Source: Thermococcus sp.
GTDB lineage: Archaea; Methanobacteriota_B; Thermococci; Thermococcales; Thermococcaceae
Assembly: GCA_027062125.1 (NCBI GenBank)
Contig: JAMOTW010000045.1
Span: forward strand, 1 to 10,413
Reading direction: 5' to 3'
DNA: 10,413 bases
The translations under genes and the position numbers were made by a program. The notes below the pieces were generated by a model. It was not told the DNA's origin, did no database searches, and saw nothing but the letters and a program-made list of their open reading frames with translations. How positions within the stretch are numbered: the stretch's first letter is position 1; each line of letters begins with the position of its first letter. Positions 1 to 5,648 of the stretch are shown here, one piece after another.

Positions 1-167
1 GCGAGGCCAAAGAAAGCCTCGAAGAGCTTAACCCTGGCATCTTTCAGAGCCTTGTTTACCGCCTGGCGGGAGATTCCGAGGGCCTCGGCTATCTCAACCT
101 CGCGCATGCCCCTTGCCCTCATAAGCCAGACCCGTTCCATGCCCCCGGGGAGTCTGAGCATTTCCAT
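1..167 (-). CDS. Helix-turn-helix DNA-binding protein, 5' part only
   Basis: This is the N-terminal part of a probable transcription regulator; the gene runs off the left edge. The visible 55 residues hold a clear helix-turn-helix: residues 10-20 (MERVWLMRARG) form a lead helix, then EVEIAEALGISRQAVNKAL (about 23-41) gives the helix, the LGIS turn and the recognition helix. The pattern resembles sigma-70 region 4 and Tfx-type archaeal HTH proteins; the exact family is not certain. Two starts fit. ATG at 167 follows GGGGGT directly, while ATG at 161 (MLRLPGG) lies 6 bases after that purine run and so has better ribosome-binding spacing. The gene begins 15-21 bases after the stop of the membrane-protein gene at 182, on the same strand, so it is probably the fifth gene of that operon and a candidate regulator of it. 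The ligand and the C-terminal domain cannot be seen. Confidence 0.75.
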   Translation of the reverse strand, partial: MEMLRLPGGMERVWLMRARGMREVEIAEALGISRQAVNKALKDARVKLFEAFFGL

Positions 168-181
168 ACCCCCATTAAAGG

Positions 182-931
182 TCAAAACTCCGAAGACAGG
201 CCTTCCTTTTGAGATAATAAGGGTGTCTCAAGAGACAACACCATCGCCCCGAGCTTCTCCAAAAACTTCTTCACGTCCTTTTCATCGTAGGTTGTCAACA
301 GATAGTGTTCTTTGTCAGTGATCAGCAGAATTCCTTTGAGAGTGAGGACACCATCGTAGGTCATTCCTCCAACCACTATTCCCACTCCGGCCATGTACAA
401 ACCCATTCCACCCTGACCAAGGTAGGCAAGAAGGACTCCAAGAAAAATACCAAGTGAGATAACGGCAAATGTGAGCCGTTTCTTGTTTTTTGGGTTGGAA
501 GCAAACAAGAACAGAGGATAAAGCCCCCAGAATATCCACGCGACCCATAAGTACGATCCCTTGGAATATGAACCTTTTAAAAGCCCAAAGACCCCCACGG
601 AGACCCAAAGGAGTGCAAAAAGTATCATCTCTTTGAAGTACTGAATAAGCCTTACCTCGCTCGCCTCAGAGATGTCAATGACGTCCCTCACTTCATGGAG
701 CTGTATCTCCTTCCGGGTTATCACTACAGGCCAACCCCATTTAAGAACAATTTTGCCGTTCCCGACCTCAACCTTCCGACCGGCAAAGAGGAGCAGGGAG
801 ACCCAGAACAGGGTTGCCGAAATGGTCATGTAGCCCTCGTTCCCGGTGAAGATGTACGCAACAACCGAAAGTCCCACGAGAATGCTAACGATGCTGTTCT
901 CCCTTCTAAATCCCGATGGTCTAAGGGCCAT
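182..931 (-). CDS. Multi-pass membrane protein, paralog 1 of 4 (split PH-like domain)
   Basis: Family not recognised by name; function unknown. From the ATG at 931 the product is 249 residues. The layout is two N-terminal membrane helices (about 13-29 and 35-50), a strand-rich segment with GRKVEVG, IVLKWGW and a DVIDIS motif (about 51-90), a block of about four membrane helices (about 100-195), then a terminal segment LLITDKEHYLLTTYDEKDVKKF that ends in an amphipathic helix. The two strand-rich parts together look like a bacterial-type PH domain interrupted by membrane helices (inference). A 20-residue tail after the final helix is specific to this copy. The open frame extends to GTG at 940, but GGTGAT at 936-941 sits 4 bases before ATG 931, which favours the shorter form. 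It overlaps the upstream paralog by 11 bases, suggesting translational coupling. Sequence here is visibly more AT-rich than the genes to the right. Confidence 0.8.
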   Translation of the reverse strand: MALRPSGFRRENSIVSILVGLSVVAYIFTGNEGYMTISATLFWVSLLLFAGRKVEVGNGKIVLKWGWPVVITRKEIQLHEVRDVIDISEASEVRLIQYFKEMILFALLWVSVGVFGLLKGSYSKGSYLWVAWIFWGLYPLFLFASNPKNKKRLTFAVISLGIFLGVLLAYLGQGGMGLYMAGVGIVVGGMTYDGVLTLKGILLITDKEHYLLTTYDEKDVKKFLEKLGAMVLSLETPLLSQKEGLSSEF

Positions 932-1622
932 CCCCATCACCCGCCAATGCGGTTATAATCCTCCTGGCGTTATTGCAGACCACCAAAAACTCTCCAAATT
1001 CTCCTCGCAGGAGCACATAGTCCCTTGAGATAAACCCAATCAGGAACCAGAAACCGAAGAGAGACGTTACCAGCGAGAGCCCGAACCACTGAAACTCCAC
1101 TCCAATGACAACGAATGGCATGGAAAGAGCCCATGGAAGGAGAAGGGCAAGAACCATGAGCCTTCCAGTGCGTTCTTTCAAAAGTTTCACCGGGAACGCC
1201 AGCAGGAGCGAGTAAAGAATCAGCCAGTAGAGGACAAACGGGAGTACCAACAATCCTCTCACACCGAACAGGACTACTGAAAGGAGGAAGAAAAAGATCG
1301 GGGTGATAAGTTCCCCTGAAAGGTGCCTCAAAAGCCTCCCAAACCTCAGGTCCCCGAGGTTGGAGACCTCCAGGATCTCCCCAGTTCTGACCCTGAAGAG
1401 GCCAAAGCCGTAAATTAGGGTCATTTCTCTTCTGGATAGTTCGACCTTCCATCCGGAGGAAAGGCCAAAGAGCAGGGCGCTGATTAGGAGGACTGTAAAG
1501 TAACCTCGGATTCCATAGTTCTCAACAGCCCATCCGACGGAAGCGAGGAGCACAACCCCCAGCAGCCTCACGAAGAGCAGGGGTGCTGGCGTTGAGACGG
1601 GCCAGGCGTCTTTAACCCTCAT
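921..1622 (-). CDS. Multi-pass membrane protein, paralog 2 of 4 (most diverged copy)
   Basis: Function unknown. The 233-residue product shares the layout of its neighbours: two N-terminal membrane helices, GWKVELSRREMTLIYGFG, an EILEVSNL segment in the place of the EILDIID motif of the other copies, membrane helices, and a C-terminal strand-rich end (YVLLRGEFGEFLVVCNN) with a short helix and ALAGDGDGP. It is the most divergent of the four: the acidic DVID/DIID motif is replaced, and the terminal LLITxxxxYSV block is only loosely kept. The helical block is especially hydrophobic, with a poly-phenylalanine stretch (PIFFFLLSVVLFG). The open frame reaches GTG at 1631, but the GGTGG purine run at 1628-1632 lies 5 bases before ATG 1622, which is taken as the start. 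It overlaps the upstream paralog by 11 bases. Confidence 0.78.
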   Translation of the reverse strand: MRVKDAWPVSTPAPLLFVRLLGVVLLASVGWAVENYGIRGYFTVLLISALLFGLSSGWKVELSRREMTLIYGFGLFRVRTGEILEVSNLGDLRFGRLLRHLSGELITPIFFFLLSVVLFGVRGLLVLPFVLYWLILYSLLLAFPVKLLKERTGRLMVLALLLPWALSMPFVVIGVEFQWFGLSLVTSLFGFWFLIGFISRDYVLLRGEFGEFLVVCNNARRIITALAGDGDGP

Positions 1623-2292
1623 TCCCACCACCCAGGGCGGATATTACATCTTTCAGCTCTGAAGTGGACGTATAGTTCACCGAATAGATTCCCTTCTCCG
1701 TAACAAGAAGAATGGTATTCCCAGTTACCGGGCCACCTTCCCATAGGATCGCGCCCGTCAAGAAGCCGAAGAGTGCAATGGGGACTATGGCATCGGCCCC
1801 TCTCAAATATCCGATAAGGGCCAGCATCACGGCCACAAGGAGTACAACACCGGCCCCCAGCTTCCGCCCTTCCATTGAGGAGAGATAGTTGACGAGCTCT
1901 ACGAGTCCAAGATATATCCACAAGAGTCCAACCCATCCATACTCGGCCCGCATGAAAATCAAAGCTCCAGCCGTGACCATACCGGCAGGAATCAGAAGAA
2001 CCTCCGGGAGGTACCCTGCCAGCACCAAATACCTGCTTGAGGGGGCATCTATTATATCCAAAATCTCGGCTGAAGTTATCTCACGTTCCCTTTTGAAAAG
2101 CAAGCCCCATTCCAGTTTTATCCTTCTCTTTTCAACCCTAACGTCCCTACCATAGAAGAGCCCGACTCCTACCAGAAGAACCGCGAAGAAAAGTACCATT
2201 AATATGAAGTCCTTCAAGAGGACGCCGGCGGTGAAGATCGCCATTTCAATCAGCATGAACAGTGTGTAAGTCCGCGGTGCCCCGGCTTTCAT
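1612..2292 (-). CDS. Multi-pass membrane protein, paralog 3 of 4
   Basis: Function unknown. This is a 226-residue membrane protein with the full signature of the group: GRDVRVEKRRIKLEWG (about 48-63), EILDIIDAPSSRYLVL with a following PE pair, four or so membrane helices, and the C-terminal ILLVTEKGIYSVNYTS segment leading to ALGGGNEG. The open frame starts at GTG 2301, but ATG 2292 follows the GGTGGGGG run directly and matches the start arrangement of paralogs 1 and 2. A further ATG at 2256 would give an 11-base overlap like the other junctions but has no ribosome-binding sequence. With ATG 2292 it overlaps paralog 4 by 47 bases. It lies in the same operon, minus strand. Confidence 0.8.
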   Translation of the reverse strand: MKAGAPRTYTLFMLIEMAIFTAGVLLKDFILMVLFFAVLLVGVGLFYGRDVRVEKRRIKLEWGLLFKREREITSAEILDIIDAPSSRYLVLAGYLPEVLLIPAGMVTAGALIFMRAEYGWVGLLWIYLGLVELVNYLSSMEGRKLGAGVVLLVAVMLALIGYLRGADAIVPIALFGFLTGAILWEGGPVTGNTILLVTEKGIYSVNYTSTSELKDVISALGGGNEG

Positions 2293-2992
2293 TTCCCCCA
2301 CCCTTCAAATTGGGAGACCTTCCGAGTGCCCTTAAAAGTTCACCAACCTCATCCTTAGAGCCATATATTACCGAATAGACTTCATCCTGGGTGATTATCA
2401 GCAGAAGATTGTTAGCTATCGGGCCGACCCACCAGAGAATAAGGGCCAAGGGAATGAGGAAGAGAAGCTGTCCCAATAGGAGGTGATTATCCCCGTGAAG
2501 TCTATAATCCAGAACGAGACCCCCTACAATTAAGGTCAGTAAACACAATACTGCCTTCCCCTTGTCTTTCTGTGAGAAAGAGTTTTCAATAAGCAATGTT
2601 CCTCCAAGCATAATCCATGTAATTCCAACAGCGCGATGGGAATATGAAAAAAGCTTCACCAACCCGAGCAGTATAAAGACCAACGCCGCCAAAAAGGCCT
2701 CGGGCATGTATCTCCTCAGCAGTAGGTGTTTCGCGTTGGCAGCATCAATGACGTCGAGGATATCCCCCGGGCGGAGGGTCCTCTGTCGCTTCAAAATATA
2801 ACCCCACCTCAAGGTGATACCCTCTTTTCCGATCTCTACATTTCTTCCGGCAAAAACAACCACCCACAGAAATAGGAAGGGCATAAACAGCGACATTAAG
2901 AGCTCACTTTTCAACGCGTAAAGAATCGCCCAAACTCCCGCCATGATAATGGTGGCCTCCCCCATTTTCCTCGTGGATCCGCTCACCAGCAT
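2246..2992 (-). CDS. Multi-pass membrane protein, paralog 4 of 4, first gene of the operon
   Basis: Function unknown. The 248-residue product carries the group signature: two N-terminal membrane helices, GRNVEIGKEGITLRWGY, DILDVIDAANAKHLLL followed by PE, more membrane helices, then LLLIITQDEVYSVIYGS and a LLRALG helix. The C-terminus is odd: where paralog 3 stops after GGGNEG, this copy reads GGGNES and continues 12 more residues (RGTADLHTVHAD) into the next gene. ATG 2992 is favoured because the inferred transcription start lies only about 10 bases upstream; ATG 2965 (M10) is an alternative preceded by GAGGAAA. It is transcribed from the TATA box at 3022-3032, divergently from the methyltransferase at 3084, and probably controlled through the dyad at 3002-3021. 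Confidence 0.8.
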   Translation of the reverse strand: MLVSGSTRKMGEATIIMAGVWAILYALKSELLMSLFMPFLFLWVVVFAGRNVEIGKEGITLRWGYILKRQRTLRPGDILDVIDAANAKHLLLRRYMPEAFLAALVFILLGLVKLFSYSHRAVGITWIMLGGTLLIENSFSQKDKGKAVLCLLTLIVGGLVLDYRLHGDNHLLLGQLLFLIPLALILWWVGPIANNLLLIITQDEVYSVIYGSKDEVGELLRALGRSPNLKGGGNESRGTADLHTVHAD

Positions 2993-3001
2993 ATCGATCC
3001 C

Positions 3002-3021
3002 GTCAACCTATGTAAGTTGAC
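3002..3021. promoter_or_regulatory. Operator-like 20-bp dyad at the operon start
   Basis: Perfect 6-bp arms GTCAAC (3002-3007) and GTTGAC (3016-3021) are separated by 8 bases; two further inner pairs (TA/TA) make 8 of 10 positions symmetric. It directly abuts the minus-strand TATA box and covers the inferred transcription start near 3003, where a bound archaeal repressor would block RNA polymerase recruitment. The binding protein is unknown; the HTH protein at the end of the operon is the obvious candidate. Confidence 0.55.
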
Positions 3022-3040
3022 AAAATATTTAAGTCTTTCG
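3022..3040 (-). promoter_or_regulatory. BRE/TATA promoter of the membrane-protein operon
   Basis: Read on the minus strand this is CGAAAG (3040-3035), two bases, then TTAAATATTTT (3032-3022). It is close to the archaeal BRE-TATA consensus. The expected transcription start about 25 bases on is near 3003, leaving a leader of about 10 bases before ATG 2992. Confidence 0.65.
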
Positions 3041-3045
3041 ATGGG

Positions 3046-3055
3046 TTTAAATAAT
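3046..3055 (+). promoter_or_regulatory. TATA box of the methyltransferase gene
   Basis: TTTAAATAAT lies about 34 bases before ATG 3084, predicting a transcription start close to 3075 and a very short leader that begins around the GGTGAT ribosome binding site. It lies only 13 bases from the divergent TATA box. Confidence 0.6.
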
Positions 3056-3083
3056 TTCACACATTCCTCACCGTGGTGATGCC

Positions 3084-3881
3084 ATGTCCCTCGGGGAGCT
3101 CTACCGCCACATAAACTGGCGGATGAACCCGGGTGATGAGAGGGCCAGGGAGAGGTTCGAGGGGATAGAGAAGTTCTTCGAGTCGCTCGATTGGATTCCA
3201 AGGGACGGCCGGGTTCTCGACCTTTGTGCAGGAACCGGGATAGCCGGAGTCGCTCTGGCGAAGGCGACCGGTGCAAGGCTCCTGACGGTTTTCGATGCCA
3301 GAAGCGATGACCTCGACCTCGCCCGCGAATGGCTCAAAATCGCCGGCATAAACCCGAAACTCAGAACCGTCCAGGGGGACGCGAGGGAAGCGGCGGGGCT
3401 CGTTGGGGAGCACGACGTAGCGGTCCTCTGGGGCCACACGATGCCGCACTTCGACCCCTTTGATGCGGTGAGGCTCTTCGCGAACGTTGCGCTTGCCCTC
3501 AGTGACGACGGCGTCTTCATGATAGAGGACATGGACAGGGTCTACTGGATACTCTACAGGGCGGGCTACCGGGAGTTCCTCGTGGAGGGGCGCAGGGGCG
3601 ACTATACGATAGCCTCGATGCACGAGGGATACAACTTCGAGAGGGGCACGTTCAAAAGGGGCTACTACCTCCTTCCGGGCTTTAGGAAGATAAGCACCGT
3701 CGACTTCCACTACTGGGACATAGCGACGCAGTTAGCTATCGGAAGCATCTTCTTTCAGGAATATGGAGTCATAAGGCGGGGGCAACACGGGCTAAAGTGG
3801 GTAGGCGACGTGCTCCACTTCAGGGGATCAAGAAAAGAAGTCGCAGAAAGCATTCTCAGGGAGCTCAGCGCTCCGCGTTAA
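3084..3881 (+). CDS. Class I SAM-dependent methyltransferase
   Basis: This 265-residue protein transfers a methyl group from S-adenosylmethionine to an unidentified substrate, presumably in the cytoplasm. The Rossmann-fold landmarks are clear: motif I VLDLCAGTGIAG (residues 44-55), an acidic end of strand 2 at D71 (VFDAR), GDA at 98-100, then AVLWGH and GVFMIEDM around strands 4 and 5. The C-terminal third (about 165-250; many aromatic residues, including FHYWDIATQL) is likely the substrate-recognition region and does not point to a known target. Start ATG 3084 is supported by GGTGAT at 3075-3080, three bases before it. The gene is divergent from the membrane operon and ends with a 17-base convergent overlap with the gene at 3865. 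DNA, RNA, protein or small-molecule substrates are all possible. Confidence 0.85.
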   Translation: MSLGELYRHINWRMNPGDERARERFEGIEKFFESLDWIPRDGRVLDLCAGTGIAGVALAKATGARLLTVFDARSDDLDLAREWLKIAGINPKLRTVQGDAREAAGLVGEHDVAVLWGHTMPHFDPFDAVRLFANVALALSDDGVFMIEDMDRVYWILYRAGYREFLVEGRRGDYTIASMHEGYNFERGTFKRGYYLLPGFRKISTVDFHYWDIATQLAIGSIFFQEYGVIRRGQHGLKWVGDVLHFRGSRKEVAESILRELSAPR

Positions 3882-4248
3882 CCACCACGTCTATCTCCTG
3901 ACTGACGTTTCCGTTCTTCACCACCAGATACTGTGTGCCATTGGATGTGTTGAAGTCCAGACTAACGTTGGTGACGTTTTCCCAGCTCATCATTACGTTG
4001 TGCCCGTTGACGCCCTCGAAGTAGCCCGAATCAGAGTTCACGACATAAACCGAGAAGGGATGCTCAGCAAGGATGTAGCCCGTTATGTGGGAATCAGGCG
4101 GCAGCATCTCGGCGTGGACGCTGTCAGCATCGACGTAGCTGTCCTGGTATGAGTGCCCCGTGAGAAAACCGCCCGTATTGAGGGCTACCCCAACAGCCGC
4201 CAATAGTAGGGCTATGACTAAAAGGACATGGATTCTTATTCTTGCCAT
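3865..4248 (-). CDS. Small secreted or membrane-anchored protein with a sequon cluster
   Basis: Hypothetical protein of 127 residues. Residues 1-23 are a short basic stretch (ARIRIH) followed by a hydrophobic helix, so it is a signal peptide or anchor with the rest outside the cell. The remainder looks like a single beta-sandwich: FSVYVVNSDSGYFEGVNG and GTQYLVVKNGN resemble the repeating pattern of PPC- or emp24-like extracellular domains (inference from pattern only). Five N-glycosylation sequons fall within 24 residues: N91, N94, N100, N103 and N114. Cysteines are absent. The start ATG 4248 has no ribosome binding site, but a BRE/TATA about 27 bases upstream implies a leaderless transcript. 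The last 17 bases overlap the convergent methyltransferase gene. Confidence 0.75.
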   Translation of the reverse strand: MARIRIHVLLVIALLLAAVGVALNTGGFLTGHSYQDSYVDADSVHAEMLPPDSHITGYILAEHPFSVYVVNSDSGYFEGVNGHNVMMSWENVTNVSLDFNTSNGTQYLVVKNGNVSQEIDVVVNAER

Positions 4249-4270
4249 CGTTAAACCCTAAAGCCTTTGT

Positions 4271-4286
4271 TCTTAAAACTCTTTCG
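4271..4286 (-). promoter_or_regulatory. BRE/TATA promoter, probably leaderless
   Basis: On the minus strand CGAAAG (4286-4281) is followed after two bases by TTTTAAGA. The same BRE hexamer precedes the operon promoter at 3022-3040. The expected start near 4250 is 1-3 bases before ATG 4248, so the mRNA should have essentially no leader. Confidence 0.6.
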
Positions 4287-4314
4287 AATCCTCGGAGCAA
4301 ATAAAGAATGGGGC

Positions 4315-4335
4315 CACAAAAACTTTCTTTTTGTG
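4315..4335. repeat. Perfect 8-bp inverted repeat
   Basis: CACAAAAA (4315-4322) and TTTTTGTG (4328-4335) flank a 5-base loop CTTTC. It lies in the 240-bp gap between the nitrilase stop and the next minus-strand gene, about 30 bases upstream of that gene's BRE. It could be a late terminator for the nitrilase transcript or a protein binding site; the sequence does not decide. Confidence 0.4.
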
Positions 4336-4457
4336 AAACATCCAATGGAAGCGGGAAAGTAATGGAAAAATCAGAACATCCAGGGGGTCCGGTTGGCAAC
4401 CATCCGCGGGGCATGGAAATTGTACATCCCAACCGCAACCCCGTGGGATACCATACC

Positions 4458-4467
4458 AAAAAGAAAA
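4458..4467 (-). terminator. T-rich terminator of the nitrilase gene
   Basis: On the minus strand TTTTCTTTTT lies about 20-30 bases after the nitrilase stop codon (4489-4491). Archaeal termination typically needs only such an oligo-T tract. Confidence 0.5.
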
Positions 4468-4488
4468 GGGTTGGTTGAAGAGAGATTC

Positions 4489-5283
4489 TCACAGGGAGTA
4501 GTGCTCCGGGCGCCTGTCTTTGAAGACGTCGTTCATCTCGTTGAGCTTCTTGTCCCTCGCGAGGGAGAGGTCGACCTCAACGACCCCGACCTCCTCCCCG
4601 TCCTCGCTGCCCATCGCCAGGACTTCCGCCTTCGGCGAGGCTATCGTGCTCTTGCCTATGAACCTCAGGCCAAACTCTTCGCCAACCCTGTTGGCGGTTA
4701 TCGTGTAAACCCTGTTCTCCAAAGCTCTAATCGGCATCGCCCTCGGGGCGTAGGGCATGACGAGGTTGCTCGGATGGGCTATGATGTCAGCACCCTTGAG
4801 GGCGAGCGTCCTCGCGCTCTCCGGGAAGAACCAGTCAAAGCATATCATCACACCAACCTTTGCGATCCCGATGTTGAAGACGCGGAAGCCGAGGTCCCCG
4901 GGCTCGAAGAAGAGCTTCTCCCTGTAGAAGAGGTGGACCTTGCGGTATTTGCCAATGTAGCCGCTCCCTATTGGCCCGGTTATAACGGCGGAGTTGTACA
5001 GCCTTCCCTTCTCATCCTTCTCTGCCGTTCCGGCCACTATGAAAACTCCCAGCTCCCTCGACAGCTCCATTAGAAACTGCGTCGTCGGACCGTCGGGAAT
5101 CTGCCCGGCGACACTCTCGACCTCCTCCCTACTTCTGAAGTTGTAGCCGGTGTCAAAAAGCTCCGGGAGGACGATGAGCTCCGCCCCCTGGTCCGCGGCG
5201 GTCCTTATCAGCTCCTCCGCCTTCGAGTAGTTGACCTCTGGCTCGAGGAAGACCGGCCTCATCTGAACGTAGGCGACCTTCAT
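4489..5283 (-). CDS. Nitrilase superfamily carbon-nitrogen hydrolase
   Basis: Cytoplasmic hydrolase of a nitrile or amide bond; 264 residues, the normal length for a single-domain family member. The catalytic triad is visible: E41 in LPELFDTGYNF, K115 in KYRKVHLF, and the nucleophile C148 in MICFDWFFPESAR. By recall the sequence is close to Pyrococcus horikoshii PH0642 and the characterised Pyrococcus abyssi nitrilase, with a 2-3 residue insertion near GPIGSGYIG. The Pyrococcus enzyme acts on small aliphatic dinitriles in vitro, but the physiological substrate is uncertain and an amidase role is as likely. ATG 5283 is preceded by GGTGAT with a 3-base spacer. It stands alone on the minus strand, divergent from the L41e gene, with a TATA box near 5352-5360. 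Confidence 0.92.
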   Translation of the reverse strand: MKVAYVQMRPVFLEPEVNYSKAEELIRTAADQGAELIVLPELFDTGYNFRSREEVESVAGQIPDGPTTQFLMELSRELGVFIVAGTAEKDEKGRLYNSAVITGPIGSGYIGKYRKVHLFYREKLFFEPGDLGFRVFNIGIAKVGVMICFDWFFPESARTLALKGADIIAHPSNLVMPYAPRAMPIRALENRVYTITANRVGEEFGLRFIGKSTIASPKAEVLAMGSEDGEEVGVVEVDLSLARDKKLNEMNDVFKDRRPEHYSL

Positions 5284-5351
5284 GGTATCACCGGAGAAAT
5301 TTGACTTGAGAGCAGATAAGGTTAGCGGAGGGTAGGGGGATAATAACCCAG

Positions 5352-5360
5352 AATATAAAC
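5352..5360 (-). promoter_or_regulatory. TATA box of the nitrilase gene
   Basis: On the minus strand GTTTATATT lies about 70 bases before ATG 5283, predicting a start near 5330 and a leader of about 45 bases. It is the best TATA match upstream of the gene; on the plus strand the same site reads AATATAAAC and could also fire rightward. Confidence 0.5.
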
Positions 5361-5483
5361 GGTTGTTTAACGTTTCTACCTGGTTTAAGCATCATTTCTG
5401 GGCACTGCGATAGGAAGAAGAACGCAATGGCCGAGATACCGCGTCAAAATCGCGATAAGATGGTTAAACCCAACAGAACCGCC

Positions 5484-5498
5484 GGGAAAATTTAAAAG
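5484..5498 (+). promoter_or_regulatory. Distal BRE/TATA promoter upstream of L41e
   Basis: GGGAAAA is followed directly by TTTAAAAG (5491-5498). It predicts a transcript starting near 5518, about 130 bases before the L41e start codon. It could make a long L41e leader or a separate small RNA. Confidence 0.45.
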
Positions 5499-5567
5499 TG
5501 GAACCCGAAGCTGGGGCGCTTCTTTCACCGCCCACGAGCTTTGGACGGGCTTTTTCGCCGTTGGAAA

Positions 5568-5583
5568 GGGAGAAACCTCTCCC
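5568..5583 (+). repeat. Hairpin between the two L41e-side promoters
   Basis: GGGAGA (5568-5573), loop AACC, TCTCCC (5578-5583): a perfect 6-bp stem. It follows another weaker stem (GGGCG 5514-5518 with CGCCC 5529-5533) and a T5 run at 5551-5555, and ends just before the proximal BRE. Confidence 0.4.
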
Positions 5584-5585
5584 CA

Positions 5586-5601
5586 CGGAAAAGCTTAAAA
5601 A
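5586..5601 (+). promoter_or_regulatory. Proximal BRE/TATA promoter of L41e
   Basis: CGGAAAA is followed by CTTAAAAA (5594-5601). The inferred start near 5623 gives a leader of about 26 bases to ATG 5649, suitable for a short mRNA with its GGTGAT site at 5639-5644. Confidence 0.6.
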
Positions 5602-5648
5602 GGAACCGCTGGAGCTAAGGCTGGAGAGAAAACTCAGGGGTGATGATC

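Larger units (their letters stand above)
5284..5648. other. 365-bp intergenic region with divergent and tandem promoters
   Basis: No credible protein gene is seen here. The left part holds the nitrilase leader and its TATA box. The middle (about 5380-5480) holds repeated GTTTAA/TTAAAC words at 5364, 5383 and 5464 and a small CGCG-TCAAAAT-CGCG hairpin. The right part holds two plus-strand TATA boxes about 100 bases apart and two hairpin-forming stretches before L41e. Confidence 0.6.

Noticed and set aside
4383..4440. GGTTG/CAACC words near 4391 as a regulatory repeat
   Set aside because: Five-base words in a short stretch are within chance expectation, and no promoter lies beside them.
4393..5073. 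A 226-codon open frame opposite the nitrilase
   Set aside because: Shadow of the nitrilase gene, whose catalytic triad and start site are clear.
5284..5394. A 36-37 codon minus-strand frame ending in the nitrilase ribosome binding site
   Set aside because: It spans the nitrilase TATA box, so it would not be on that transcript, and has no ribosome binding site.
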